DNA from: Ferrovum sp.
GTDB lineage: Bacteria; Pseudomonadota; Gammaproteobacteria; Burkholderiales; Ferrovaceae
NCBI GenBank assembly: GCA_019456405.1
Contig: WJXM01000021.1
Location: 124,001-188,000 of the forward strand
Direction of reading: 5' to 3'
Length of the DNA stretch: 64,000 nucleotides
Both the position numbers and the translations under genes were made by a program. The notes under the pieces were generated by a model, which had not been told where the DNA came from, searched no databases, and saw only the letters and a program-made list of their open reading frames with translations. Positions 8,647-17,434 of the stretch are shown here, piece by piece (within the stretch, counting starts at the first letter, position 1; each line of letters opens with the position of its first letter).

Positions 8647-9432
8647 CTACCTCATGGTCGCCAATGTCTGCAGCATTTGCCCTGAGGCCTGAACCGCCTG
8701 GGAATTGATTTCATAGGCGCGTTGGGTTTCGATCATGTTGACCAGTTCTTCCACTACGCTGACATTGGAAGTTTCGACATAGCCCTGATTCAAGGTTCCC
8801 GCTCCGTTCAGGCCTGGCGCGCTCAAATTGGGGGTGCCGGAAGATTGCGTTTCCAGATACAGATTTCCCCCGATACTTTGCAGATTGGTGGAATTCATGA
8901 AGGTGGCCAACTGGAGACTCCCGACCTGGAGGGGATTGACGATCCCTGCCTGGGTGACGGACACCGTCCCATCGCTTCCGATGGTGATACTGGTGGAATT
9001 GAGGGGAATCGTGACGGCAGGTTGGACCTGATAGCCCGCTGCAGTAACCAGATTGCCCTGATTGTCCGTTTGAAAGGAGCCGTCCCGGGTATAGGCGATG
9101 GTTCCGTTGGGTAACAGGACCTGAAAGAAGCCATTCCCGTTGATGGCGATATCCAGGGCATTTCCGGTTTGCTGGAGATTGCCCTGGGTCATTATGCGCT
9201 CGGCTGCCAGGGGTTGCACCCCGGTGCCGAGTTGCATGCCGGATGGGTACATGGTGATTTGTGAAGATTGGGCGCCGGGTTGGTAGATGGTCTGGTAGAG
9301 CAGGTCTTCAAATACCGCCCGCGATTTTTTGAATCCGTTGGTTCCCACGTTGGCCAGATTGTTGGAAATGACATCCATCTGGGTTTGTTGGGCCTCGAGT
9401 CCGGTCTTTGAAATCCATAGAGAACGTTGCAT
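8647..9432 (-). CDS. flgG: Flagellar distal rod protein FlgG
   Basis: FlgG forms the distal rod. The 261-residue product starts [20 protein letters not shown], followed by the rod/hook motif [18 protein letters not shown], then the FlgG-specific [17 protein letters not shown] strand and the C-terminal [20 protein letters not shown] helix. Length and both terminal motifs match the family. The operon order flgF-flgG-flgH is standard. Confidence 0.97.
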   Translation of the reverse strand: MQRSLWISKTGLEAQQTQMDVISNNLANVGTNGFKKSRAVFEDLLYQTIYQPGAQSSQITMYPSGMQLGTGVQPLAAERIMTQGNLQQTGNALDIAINGNGFFQVLLPNGTIAYTRDGSFQTDNQGNLVTAAGYQVQPAVTIPLNSTSITIGSDGTVSVTQAGIVNPLQVGSLQLATFMNSTNLQSIGGNLYLETQSSGTPNLSAPGLNGAGTLNQGYVETSNVSVVEELVNMIETQRAYEINSQAVQASGQMLQTLATMR

Positions 9433-9446
9433 GATTGATATCTCCC

Positions 9447-10208
9447 TTAGCGGAGTGAGGCCAGGATCTGGGTGGCGAGTTGGTCGTTGGATTGGGCGGT
9501 CTGGAGCATTTGCATGTGCATTTCAAATTGTTTCGAAATGGAAATGATGTCGACCATGGCGGAAATGGCATTGACGTTGCTGCTTTCCAGGGTTTCTGGC
9601 GTGAGGGTGACGGTGGTGCTGGGCGGCACCGGTTTGCGATCACGGGTGCGGAACAACCCGTCTTCTCCGCGATATAACTGGTCTTCGGAAGGGTCGACCA
9701 GTCTCAACTTGCCCACGGTCGTACTGGGCATGGGCGGGATGCCGCCGGGGACCGTGGAAATGGTCCCGTCCGATCCAATGGTCACCTGAGTGTCGGGGGG
9801 GATGTCGATCTGATCCCGTGCCACCAACTCACCATTGTCATCGATGACGGGGTACCCGGTATTGGTTTGCAGAATTCCATCCGTGGATACCTGCAGGTTT
9901 CCATTCCGTGTGTACGCTTCCGTGTTGTCCGGCAAGAGAACGGCAATCCAGCCCTTGCCCGTGATTCCGACATCGAGGCTCCTGCCGGTATGGGTGAGCG
10001 TGGCGGGGGTGAGGTCGTAGCCGGACAAACCGTTGACGACGAAGGTACGGGTGGGCAATCCTTCTCCCACGAGTGGGATGGCGCGGAAACTGTCGACGGC
10101 GCTGCGATAACCTGTCGTATTGTTGTTGGCCAGATTGTTGGAAATGGTGGCCTGACGCTCCAGGATGTGGGAAGCGCCGGTCATGGCAGTGTAGATGAGA
10201 CGATCCAT
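9447..10208 (-). CDS. flgF: Flagellar proximal rod protein FlgF
   Basis: FlgF is a proximal rod subunit. The 253-residue product begins [20 protein letters not shown], with the [15 protein letters not shown] motif, an internal [12 protein letters not shown] strand and a C-terminal [25 protein letters not shown] helix. The last helix differs from the FlgG version in the way expected of FlgF. The ribosome-binding region (ACAGGAAACTCG two bases before ATG) is the same 12-mer found ahead of flgB. Confidence 0.96.
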   Translation of the reverse strand: MDRLIYTAMTGASHILERQATISNNLANNNTTGYRSAVDSFRAIPLVGEGLPTRTFVVNGLSGYDLTPATLTHTGRSLDVGITGKGWIAVLLPDNTEAYTRNGNLQVSTDGILQTNTGYPVIDDNGELVARDQIDIPPDTQVTIGSDGTISTVPGGIPPMPSTTVGKLRLVDPSEDQLYRGEDGLFRTRDRKPVPPSTTVTLTPETLESSNVNAISAMVDIISISKQFEMHMQMLQTAQSNDQLATQILASLR

Positions 10209-10224
10209 GGCGAGTTTCCTGTGC

Positions 10225-11478
10225 CTATCTCAGGTTGATCAGGGTTTGTGTGATCTGATCCTCGGTCTTGATGGTCTGGGCATTGGCTTGATAGTTGCGC
10301 TGAGCCGTGATCATGTTGACCAGTTCGGAAGTGAGATTGACGTTGGAACCTTCTACAGCGCTGGATTGAATTGCCCCCAGATTCCCACTGCCTGGTGCCC
10401 CGATCAGGGCGGATCCCGAACTGAAACTTTCTCCCCATTGGTTGTTTCCCAGGGACTGAAGACCTTGTGGATCGGCAAAGTTGGCCAGAGCGATTTGCCC
10501 CAGGTTTTTCGACTGACCATTGGAATAATTGCCCTGGATGATCCCGGTCGGACTGGTGGTGAATCCACTTAATTGTCCTGACGTGTAGCCGTTTTGTACC
10601 AGTTGGTTGACGCCAAAGGGAGAACCGTACTGGGTCGAATTGCCGAAACTCATCGTAATGACCTGGGGCGTGGTGGCGCCATTGGTGAGGGGCAGGGAGA
10701 CGGCGATCTGCCCCATCTGCAAGGGGGGGGCGGCGGGAGGGCTGACCAGGGTGCCGCTGGAATTGAAACCCAGGGTGCCAATGGGAGTGCCCGCCGCTGG
10801 CACCTGCGCCCCATCGACGGTCAGATAAGTGTTCCAGGAGGCAGTGGCCGGCGGTGGATTCAGGACAAAATACAGGGTGGCGATATGACTGTTGCCCAAA
10901 CTATCATAGACCGTCATGGAGGTCGAGTTGTTGAAGGTCGTGGGGTCGGTGGGGTTGAAGGGCGTGGTGGAGGGAACCGTGGAACTGGAGTCGAGATTCA
11001 CGCCTACCGTGGCCTGATTGGTGGGGGTGGGAGCCAGATTGGCGGTGGGAATCTGGATGGGAGTGGGGGTGGCTGCCACGATGGTTCCATTGCTGGCGGC
11101 CAGATACCCCGTGACCTGATTGCCGGTGGCATCCACCAGATATCCGTTTTTGTCCAGTTGAAACTGGCCGTTGCGCGTAAAGGTGATGTTCCCGTTGTTG
11201 TTCATGCGGAAAAAACCTTGACCATTGATGGCCATATCAAGGGGGTTTCCCGTGGATTGGATATTGCCTTGAGTAAAACTTTGAGAAATCCTGGAGACCT
11301 GAGTCCCGATTCCGCTGGAGGCGCTGCTCGCACTGTTGAAGGCCGAGGCAATGATATCGGAAAACTGCGTATTGGAAGATTTGAATCCGACGGTGCTGGC
11401 GTTGGCGATGTTGTTGCCAATCGTATTCAATTGGCTGGCAGAGGCATCCAGCCCACTGAGTCCTTGTTGAAAAGCCAT
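10225..11478 (-). CDS. flgE: Flagellar hook protein FlgE
   Basis: FlgE polymerises into the hook. The 417-residue product starts MAFQQGLSGLDASASQLNTI, with the GNNIANASTVGFKSS motif and NITFTRNGQFQLDKNGYLVD. The C-terminal region has EGSNVNLTSELVNMITAQRN. The middle is Thr/Ser/Pro-rich, as in other hook proteins of this size. A G8 tract on the plus strand (10723-10730) lies in the variable region and encodes Pro residues. The adjacent upstream gene is the hook cap flgD. Confidence 0.96.
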   Translation of the reverse strand: MAFQQGLSGLDASASQLNTIGNNIANASTVGFKSSNTQFSDIIASAFNSASSASSGIGTQVSRISQSFTQGNIQSTGNPLDMAINGQGFFRMNNNGNITFTRNGQFQLDKNGYLVDATGNQVTGYLAASNGTIVAATPTPIQIPTANLAPTPTNQATVGVNLDSSSTVPSTTPFNPTDPTTFNNSTSMTVYDSLGNSHIATLYFVLNPPPATASWNTYLTVDGAQVPAAGTPIGTLGFNSSGTLVSPPAAPPLQMGQIAVSLPLTNGATTPQVITMSFGNSTQYGSPFGVNQLVQNGYTSGQLSGFTTSPTGIIQGNYSNGQSKNLGQIALANFADPQGLQSLGNNQWGESFSSGSALIGAPGSGNLGAIQSSAVEGSNVNLTSELVNMITAQRNYQANAQTIKTEDQITQTLINLR

Positions 11479-11505
11479 GGTGGTTGCTCCTTGGAGAGGG
11501 TGAAG

Positions 11506-12219
11506 TTACTGGATGTAGGCGACGGATGAAAGGTTGAAACTGCCCAGTGTGCCTAAATCGAGAGACGCGCCCTGACTTCCCATGGTGACTGAATTCACCT
11601 TTCCGGAAGACAGGGGAGTAGCGGTCACGGAAGCCCCTCCCTGAGTGGCGCTGGCGACTATCTGATAGGTTCCGGAGGGAACTTGAACGCCGGATTTGTT
11701 TAAACCATTCCAAGTGATGGGAACGACGCCCGCCGGTTGAGCGCCCAGATCGAGAGTGTTCAGGACGGTTCCTGCGCTGTTTTTGATGGTCACAGTCAGG
11801 TTGCTGACGGCCTGAGGGAGACTTACGCCCGCAGTGGCGGGACTACCCGAAGTCAACTGGAGGGTATTACCGGGAACCAGAACGTTATGCCCGATCAGGC
11901 CGGTGGCAGCAGCCATGGATTGACTTCCGGAGAGACTGGTATTGAGTGCGGTCAGGGTCTGATTCAACTGACTGATGCCGCTCACCGTACTGATCTGGGC
12001 CAGTTGAGCAGTCATCTGGCTACTGTCCATGGGATTCATGGGGTTCTGGTTTTGTAATTGGGTGATCAGCAGCGTCATGAAATTGTTTTGCATGGCCGCT
12101 GCGCTCGTGTTGGTCACGCCGGGCAGTCCACTGCCCAGTGCTGGGCTGGAAGAAGCCAAAGAACTGTTGGATTGGTTCAGTTGGTTGATCAGGGTGCTGG
12201 CAGGGTTGACGGTGGTCAT
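11506..12219 (-). CDS. flgD: Hook assembly cap protein FlgD
   Basis: FlgD forms the scaffold that caps the growing hook and is later discarded. The 237-residue product has the family motif FMTLLITQLQNQNPMNPMDS (about residues 48-67), followed by MTAQLAQISTVSGISQLN. The C-terminal half contains a FlgD Ig-like domain with PITWNGLNKSGVQVPSGTYQ. The N-terminus is Ser/Asn-rich and flexible. It lies between flgC and flgE in the usual order. Confidence 0.96.
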   Translation of the reverse strand: MTTVNPASTLINQLNQSNSSLASSSPALGSGLPGVTNTSAAAMQNNFMTLLITQLQNQNPMNPMDSSQMTAQLAQISTVSGISQLNQTLTALNTSLSGSQSMAAATGLIGHNVLVPGNTLQLTSGSPATAGVSLPQAVSNLTVTIKNSAGTVLNTLDLGAQPAGVVPITWNGLNKSGVQVPSGTYQIVASATQGGASVTATPLSSGKVNSVTMGSQGASLDLGTLGSFNLSSVAYIQ

Positions 12220-12229
12220 GGCGGGGCTC

Positions 12230-12634
12230 CTATGGACCGAGAGTGAGTGTTTTGAGCAACAACGTATTGGAAGTATTCAGGACTTCCACGTTGTTCTGGT
12301 AGGACCGGGAAGAGGAAATCATGTTCACCATTTCTTCCACGACATTGACATTGGGCATCGTGACGAAGCCTTGGGGATCAGCCAGGGGGTTACCTGGGTC
12401 ATACATTTTTTTCATGGGGGTAGGGTCATTGATGACCTGGTCCACCTGTACGGCGGTGCCTCCCTGGTGGTTCAAAGGAATGGCCTTGAAAATGACCTGT
12501 TTGGCGTGGTAGGGCTGACCATCGGCCCCCGTCGCACTGTCTGCATTGGCAAGATTGCTGGCTACTACATTGAGACGCTCCGACTGGGCTGTCAGGGCGG
12601 AACTGGAAATACTCAGGACATCAAAAAGGGACAT
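12230..12634 (-). CDS. flgC: Flagellar proximal rod protein FlgC
   Basis: FlgC is a proximal rod subunit. The 134-residue product begins [20 protein letters not shown], followed by the [16 protein letters not shown] motif. The C-terminal part has [20 protein letters not shown] and [13 protein letters not shown], both standard for FlgC. It is 11 bp downstream of flgB and 10 bp upstream of flgD. Confidence 0.97.
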   Translation of the reverse strand: MSLFDVLSISSSALTAQSERLNVVASNLANADSATGADGQPYHAKQVIFKAIPLNHQGGTAVQVDQVINDPTPMKKMYDPGNPLADPQGFVTMPNVNVVEEMVNMISSSRSYQNNVEVLNTSNTLLLKTLTLGP

Positions 12635-12645
12635 GGCCAGTTACC

Positions 12646-13050
12646 TCAATTCAGGACGCTCAGGATATCCCGGATCTGCTGGGTTCCAAACCGGAGGCTG
12701 GCCTGGTAGCGCACGGCGCTTTCGGAATATTGAGCACGTTCGATATCCAGGTTGACGGTGTTTCCGTCCGCACTGGGTTGAACCGTGGCGCGATACAGAA
12801 GCGGTGAACCCGCCGCATTTTCTCCCGTACTGGCCCCCAGATGATCGGGGGATGAGGTGCTCAGGGACAGAGGCGGGGGTTTTCCTTGCTGCAAGGCGGT
12901 GGCCAGCGCTTCCCGAAAATCGATGTCACGGGCAAGGTAACCGGGGGTGTCTGCGTTGGCAATATTCGACGCGATCAACTCCTGACGCGCTTCCTGAACA
13001 TGCAGGGCGCTTTGCTGAAATTGCAACGTGCGGTCAAGGGTGGTAGCCAT
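12646..13050 (-). CDS. flgB: Flagellar proximal rod protein FlgB
   Basis: FlgB is a proximal rod subunit and the first gene of the 11-gene minus-strand operon flgBCDEFGHIJKL. The 134-residue product has the motif ASNIANADTPGYLARDIDF and a C-terminal YSESAVRYQASLRFG-like helix. A GTG at 13053 is in frame directly before the ATG. I prefer ATG 13050 because the same ribosome-binding 12-mer, ACAGGAAACTCG, precedes flgF at the same distance from its ATG. Confidence 0.95.
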   Translation of the reverse strand: MATTLDRTLQFQQSALHVQEARQELIASNIANADTPGYLARDIDFREALATALQQGKPPPLSLSTSSPDHLGASTGENAAGSPLLYRATVQPSADGNTVNLDIERAQYSESAVRYQASLRFGTQQIRDILSVLN

Positions 13051-13178
13051 CACGAGTTTCCTGTCCCATAATATGCCAAGGATTTCCAGTGATCATGGTA
13101 TTCCTCTGGGAATGTCCGTCAAGGGAAGATTAAAAGGAGGTTATGCCCCTTTTTCATGGTTTCTAGGTGGGAGGCGCA
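13051..13178. promoter_or_regulatory. Divergent flgB / flgA intergenic region
   Basis: This 128-bp gap must hold the promoters of the flgB operon (minus) and of flgA (plus). I see a 5-bp inverted repeat ATTCC/GGAAT with a 4-nt loop at 13100-13113, which could be an operator, and a TATTAT on the minus strand near 13070. I do not see a convincing sigma-28 or sigma-54 site on either strand. A strong AAGGAGG at 13134-13140 precedes a 7-codon frame, discussed under rejected items. Confidence 0.5.
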
Positions 13179-13874
13179 ATGGCAAAGTGGATGGGGATGA
13201 TGGGGTTGCTGGGCCTCGTCCTGGTGGCTCAACAGGGCTGGGCAGACACGGAGGAAACGCTGGTGGCGGCCATACGGCACTTTGTCGAAAGTCAGTGGGT
13301 GGGGGAGCAGGGTGAACTTTCCGTGACAGTGGAGCATCCCTCTTATGGCCAATGGCCAGAGCACTGTCTTTCCCCTCAGTTATCTCTTCCGCCCGGTGTT
13401 CGGCCGGAAGGGCGTTTCATGGTGGCGTTGCGTTGTGCCAACGAAACCGATGGCAGTGTGTGGAGTCGGATGATCCCAGTGCGCGTGACTCTGACCGCCG
13501 ATTATTATGTGGCCCGTCACCCGTTGATGCGGGATACCCCGTTGAATGAAACGGATTTTGAAATTCGGCATGGGGTGCTGGATCATTTCGGGATGGTGAC
13601 TCGACAGACCAACTTGACGGGCAAGGTGTTGCGTCAGGGACTCAATACGGGACAGGTCCTGAGGGCAGACATGATGCGCGAGGCTTATGTGGTCCAGCAA
13701 GGACAGACGGTTCAGGTCCAGGTACTGGGGGACGGTTTCAAGATCAGCACGGATGGGCAGGCACTGAACAACGCAGCGTTGGGCCAGAACGTACAGGTGC
13801 GTACGGTCACCGGAAAAATGCTCAGCGGAACTGCCCAGGAAAATGGTATGGTCCGTGTGAATCCGGGAAACTGA
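13179..13874 (+). CDS. flgA: Flagellar P-ring assembly chaperone FlgA
   Basis: FlgA is a periplasmic chaperone for P-ring (FlgI) assembly. The 231-residue product has a signal peptide (MAKWMGMMGLLGLVLVAQQ, cleaved near GWAD). It ends with an SAF-type domain: the pattern GKVLRQGLNTGQVLRADMM and GQTVQVQVLGDGFKIS... ending VRTVTGKMLSGTA is classic FlgA. ATG 13179 follows GGGAGG by 4 nt. An in-frame GTG at 13167 would add four residues. Unlike many proteobacteria, flgM and flgN do not follow; the next gene encodes an HDOD protein 22 bp away. Confidence 0.94.
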   Translation: MAKWMGMMGLLGLVLVAQQGWADTEETLVAAIRHFVESQWVGEQGELSVTVEHPSYGQWPEHCLSPQLSLPPGVRPEGRFMVALRCANETDGSVWSRMIPVRVTLTADYYVARHPLMRDTPLNETDFEIRHGVLDHFGMVTRQTNLTGKVLRQGLNTGQVLRADMMREAYVVQQGQTVQVQVLGDGFKISTDGQALNNAALGQNVQVRTVTGKMLSGTAQENGMVRVNPGN

Positions 13875-13896
13875 TGCGGTTCGGAGGATATTGAAG

Positions 13897-14739
13897 ATGG
13901 CTGACGAATTCAGAACCCTATCCCAATGGCTCTCCTTTCTGGAGGCCGCAACCTTGCCAGTATCCCGGAACAGTTTGGCAGATCTGGAGATGTTGCGTTC
14001 AGACGAGGAGCAACTTTCGGTACTGACCGTGGCGCCCATCGTTTTGCGCGATCCCGTTTTGACGGCACACGTGTTGCGTTACCTGCAGAATCATCGGTCC
14101 CGCCATCAGGAAACCGAGATCATCGAAGTGGAACAGGCAATCCTGGTATTGGGCCTGGATGCTTTTTACCAAAAGGTCATGGGGGGGTTGAACGTCATCG
14201 AGGATCAATTGAGCGCGCACCCTGCAGCGCTGGCCAACTTGCAGCGTGTGGGAAGACGCGCCGAACGGGCGGCAGATTATGCGCGGGAATGGGCCATTCG
14301 TCTCAATGATCGGCACTTCGGTGAAGTGTATATGGCCGCATTGTTGCATGATTTGGCGGAAATGTTGTTATGGATTTTTGCGCCTCTTCGCCTGCTCAAA
14401 ATTCGCGAGGCTCAACAGATGGATAAAACCTTGCGCAGCCAGGATGTTCAGGAGGAGGTGCTGGGGTTTACCGTGCGTGCTTTGCAGCATGAACTGGTGA
14501 TTCGATGGGGTTTGCCCCACCTGTTGGTCACGCTGATGGAAGATGAACACGCGGCCTCATCCAGAGTGCGCAATGTGACCCTGGCGGTCAATCTGGCCCG
14601 TCATTCCGACAACGGATGGGACGATGCGGCCTTGCCTGATGATTACAGCGATATCGGCCAGTTATTGCGAATGACGCCTCTGGACGTACGGCGCTGGGTG
14701 ATCCCGCATGAAACGGAAGGGTTCCACCGGTCTTTATGA
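13897..14739 (+). CDS. HDOD domain protein (signalling output or scaffold)
   Basis: This 280-residue protein resembles HDOD-domain proteins, which are catalytically degenerate relatives of HD phosphohydrolases found in signalling and motility contexts. Seen directly: an N-terminal helical region with LTVAPIVLRDPVLTAHVLRY, the segment VEQAILVLGLDAFYQKVMGG, and a central AALLHDLAEMLLW. The last is an HD-like motif (HD at about residues 149-150) but the other metal ligands are not evident. A GGAGG at 9 nt supports ATG 13897 over a TTG at 13891. It follows flgA by 22 bp and overlaps the next gene by 4 bp, so it bridges the flagellar gene and the PLP/ATP-grasp trio. Its partner and role are unknown. 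Confidence 0.75.
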   Translation: MADEFRTLSQWLSFLEAATLPVSRNSLADLEMLRSDEEQLSVLTVAPIVLRDPVLTAHVLRYLQNHRSRHQETEIIEVEQAILVLGLDAFYQKVMGGLNVIEDQLSAHPAALANLQRVGRRAERAADYAREWAIRLNDRHFGEVYMAALLHDLAEMLLWIFAPLRLLKIREAQQMDKTLRSQDVQEEVLGFTVRALQHELVIRWGLPHLLVTLMEDEHAASSRVRNVTLAVNLARHSDNGWDDAALPDDYSDIGQLLRMTPLDVRRWVIPHETEGFHRSL

Positions 14740-16193
14740 CGGAATCCATCCTATCGAGTCTGGATCCCGACGATTGGGAAAGTGAGCGGCATCAGGCCCA
14801 TGCCATGCTCGATGATCTTTTGGACTATGTTCAGAATTTGACGGAACGACCCGTGTGGCAGCCCATTCCCGTTTCGGTGCGCCGCTCTTTTCAGGAAAAC
14901 TCGCCTTGTACGGGACAGCCTCTGGAAGAGATCCATCAACGGTTCATGGCGGATATCCTTCCCTATGCGGTAGGGAATGCGCACCCCGGTTTCATGGGTT
15001 GGGCCCATGGAGGCGGGACGGTGGCGGGCATGCTGGCTGAAATGTTGGCGGGGGGGTTGAATGCCAATCTGGGCGGGCGTGACCAGATTCCCGTGGCGGT
15101 AGAGCAGCAAATCGTGCACTGGGCGCGGGAATGGTTCCGTTTTCCGGAGACGGCGCAAGGGATCTTTACCACAGGAACCTCGCAAGCCACCCTGATGGCT
15201 CTGTGGGTGGCGCGAGTCGCCCAGTGGGGGGAAAAGGTTCGTCAGGAGGGGGTGGGAGCGCATACCTTGACGGTCTATGCGGCATCGACAGTGCATGGTT
15301 CCCTGCACAAGGCCCTGGATTTGAGTGGATTGGGAAAAAAATCCCTGCATCTGGTTGACCTGGATGGATCCGGGCGGATGGATGTTTCGGCGCTTCATGT
15401 TCAAATCGGTAAGGATCGTCAGGCGGGGTTGACCCCTTTCATGGTGGTGGGTTCGGCCGGCACCGTGGATACCGGGGCCATCGACGACTTGACGGCCCTT
15501 GCTGCCCTGTGCCGGACACAGTCTCTGTGGTTTCATGTGGATGGTGCATTGGGTGCGCTGGGCTGTTGGAGTGCCGAGTTGGCTCCCCTGTTCCAGGGTA
15601 TCGAGCAGGCGGATTCTCTGGCCTTCGATTTTCACAAGTGGGGACAAGTACCCTACGATGCCGGATTTTTATTGATCCGAGCGGGTTCGCTCCAACGTCG
15701 AACGTTTGCTTCTTCTGACCGCTATCTGGCTCGGGAGGAGCGGGGCACGGCCGCAGGAGAGGACTGGCCCTGCGATCTCGGGCCTGATCTGTCGCGCGGA
15801 TTTCGTGCGCTTAAAACCTGGATGACCGTGCGCCGGTACGGGACCGAGCGGTTAGGGGCCATGATGGCTCACACCTGTGCACTGGCTCGTTTCGTGGCCG
15901 AAAGGGTGAGTAGGGAAGTCTCCCTCGAATTAATGGCGCCCGTCACTCTCAATATCGTCTGTTTTCGTCATCGAGCAGAACCTGCACAAGCGGATGCATT
16001 GAATGCACAGATTGCCATTGCGCTCCAGGAATCCGGAATCGCCGTTCTCTCGACGACTCTGGTGCGTGGGCAGCGCGTCCTGCGCGTGGCGCTGGTCAAT
16101 CATCGAACTCGGGTACGGGATCTGGAGTCCTTGATCTGCGCCGTGCTTCATCTGGGGAAACGTTTTTCAACAGGGAGAATCAAATCGTCATGA
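14736..16193 (+). CDS. PLP-dependent group II decarboxylase (aromatic amino acid / DABA / Glu decarboxylase superfamily), substrate unknown
   Basis: The 485-residue product belongs to the group II PLP decarboxylases. Landmarks are HPGFMGWAHGGGT (about residues 83-95), FTTGTSQATLMALW for PLP phosphate binding, His187 in ASTVHGSLHKA (ring stacking), Asp269 in WFHVDGALGA, and the Schiff-base lysine K301 in FDFHKWGQ. All expected catalytic residues are present, so an active amine-forming enzyme is likely. The substrate (aromatic amino acid, 2,4-diaminobutyrate, glutamate or aspartate) cannot be read from sequence. It overlaps the HDOD gene and the downstream ATP-grasp gene by 4 bp each, implying coupled translation and a shared pathway. 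Confidence 0.85.
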   Translation: MTESILSSLDPDDWESERHQAHAMLDDLLDYVQNLTERPVWQPIPVSVRRSFQENSPCTGQPLEEIHQRFMADILPYAVGNAHPGFMGWAHGGGTVAGMLAEMLAGGLNANLGGRDQIPVAVEQQIVHWAREWFRFPETAQGIFTTGTSQATLMALWVARVAQWGEKVRQEGVGAHTLTVYAASTVHGSLHKALDLSGLGKKSLHLVDLDGSGRMDVSALHVQIGKDRQAGLTPFMVVGSAGTVDTGAIDDLTALAALCRTQSLWFHVDGALGALGCWSAELAPLFQGIEQADSLAFDFHKWGQVPYDAGFLLIRAGSLQRRTFASSDRYLAREERGTAAGEDWPCDLGPDLSRGFRALKTWMTVRRYGTERLGAMMAHTCALARFVAERVSREVSLELMAPVTLNIVCFRHRAEPAQADALNAQIAIALQESGIAVLSTTLVRGQRVLRVALVNHRTRVRDLESLICAVLHLGKRFSTGRIKSS

Positions 16194-17434
16194 ATCCAGT
16201 CACATATCATGGTTTGGCACGGTTGATGACGCGCACTTACCACGGGGAAGATCTGACGGAACTGGGGCAGGAACTGATTCAACGTGCCTCTCGCCCGCCC
16301 CATGAAGGGGGGGCAGAGGTGTTGCTGGATCTGGCCATCCTTTTGCATCTGCGAGGATTTCACGAAATGGCGCGAGACCTGCAGATGCAAGCGTTGCGTC
16401 AGCGACAGACCTATGTGTTGCCCGCAACCCGGACCCCTGCCCTGCGTTTGTTGGCTCTGATGGTTCCCGGAGAGTTGAATGCCAATACGCCACTGGAATT
16501 TCTGGTGGAGGATTCGGACATCGAGTTGCATCAGTTATTCATTTCTCCCGAATTACTTTTCCCGTCTCAGATACCGGAACACGATGTGGCCATAGTGGCA
16601 GTGGGAGAATCCGAGAAAACGCTTCCCTTGCTTCGGGCTCTGGGGCAGGCCCTGGTTCATTGGCCTCGACCCGTGCTCAATCATCCGGCGCGGATCGCCG
16701 GATTGACGCGGGATGGAGTGGCTTTGACCCTGTCAGGAATTCCAGGGGTTGTGGCGCCGATGGCTCAGCGAGTCGAAAGACATAGCCTGGAAGTGTGGGC
16801 ACAAGAAGAGCATGCCTTTGGTCGGGATAGAGGAGGGGACTATCCGGTGATCGTACGCCCCATTGATTCCCATGCAGGTACAGGGCTCATGAAGATCGAC
16901 GAAATGGACGGCTGGCGGGACTACTTGGCCCTGAATGAAGAAGAAGCATTTTTTGTTTCCCCTTTTGTGGATTACCGCAGTTCTGATGGTTTATTCCGGA
17001 AATACCGAATCGCTTTGGTGAAGGGAGTTCCTTTTGCCAGTCATCTGGCTATTTCTGACCATTGGATGGTTCATTACCTGAATGGAGGGATGGAGGGTTC
17101 CGAGCAGAAAAGGGCAGAAGAAGCCCACTTCATGGAACACTTTGAATCTGGCTTTGCCCATCGTCAGGCGGATTCTCTGGCTCTCGTCCAGCATGCACTG
17201 GGTTTGGACTATGTGGTACTGGATTGTGCCGAATTGCAGGATGGACGATTGTTGATTTTTGAAGCGGACAGTAGCGCCGTGGTCCATGCCATGGATCCCG
17301 TGGAACTCTTTCCTTACAAACGGCCCGCCATACAGAAAGTATTCCAGGCTTTTCGCCAGATGCTCGAGGATGCACGCCATATTGCCCCAGGCCTGCCGGG
17401 CGCCGTTCAGTTTGAGAAAGATGCGGCTGACTGA
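16190..17434 (+). CDS. RimK/glutathione synthetase-like ATP-grasp enzyme with TPR-like N-terminus, unknown substrate
   Basis: The 414-residue product has two parts. Residues 1-95 include a TPR-like helical pair (LLDLAILLHLRGFHEMARDL). Residues about 155-395 form an ATP-grasp domain: a nucleotide-binding strand-loop YPVIVRPIDSHAGTGL (218-233) and the metal site D345 in VVLDCAELQDG and E358 in LLIFEADSS. The usual metal-binding Asn two residues after the Glu is Asp360. ATP-grasp ligases join a carboxylate to an amine or thiol through an acyl-phosphate. The flanking PLP enzymes suggest an amine or amino acid as one substrate. It is not a D-Ala-D-Ala ligase by its motifs. Overlaps: 4 bp upstream, 14 bp downstream. 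Confidence 0.75.
   Translation: MNPVTYHGLARLMTRTYHGEDLTELGQELIQRASRPPHEGGAEVLLDLAILLHLRGFHEMARDLQMQALRQRQTYVLPATRTPALRLLALMVPGELNANTPLEFLVEDSDIELHQLFISPELLFPSQIPEHDVAIVAVGESEKTLPLLRALGQALVHWPRPVLNHPARIAGLTRDGVALTLSGIPGVVAPMAQRVERHSLEVWAQEEHAFGRDRGGDYPVIVRPIDSHAGTGLMKIDEMDGWRDYLALNEEEAFFVSPFVDYRSSDGLFRKYRIALVKGVPFASHLAISDHWMVHYLNGGMEGSEQKRAEEAHFMEHFESGFAHRQADSLALVQHALGLDYVVLDCAELQDGRLLIFEADSSAVVHAMDPVELFPYKRPAIQKVFQAFRQMLEDARHIAPGLPGAVQFEKDAAD

Noticed and set aside
13143..13166. A seven-codon frame after a strong AAGGAGG before flgA
   Set aside because: The ribosome site is only 2 nt from its ATG, too close for efficient initiation. The encoded heptapeptide has no feature suggesting a leader.
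13051..13178. Sigma-28 or sigma-54 promoters for flgB or flgA
   Set aside because: No TAAA-N15-GCCGATAA or TGGCAC-N5-TTGC match of acceptable quality was found on either strand.
16190..17434. Possibility that the ATP-grasp gene is the missing D-Ala-D-Ala ligase
   Set aside because: The motifs are of the RimK/glutathione synthetase type with a TPR-like N-terminus. Ddl signatures are absent.
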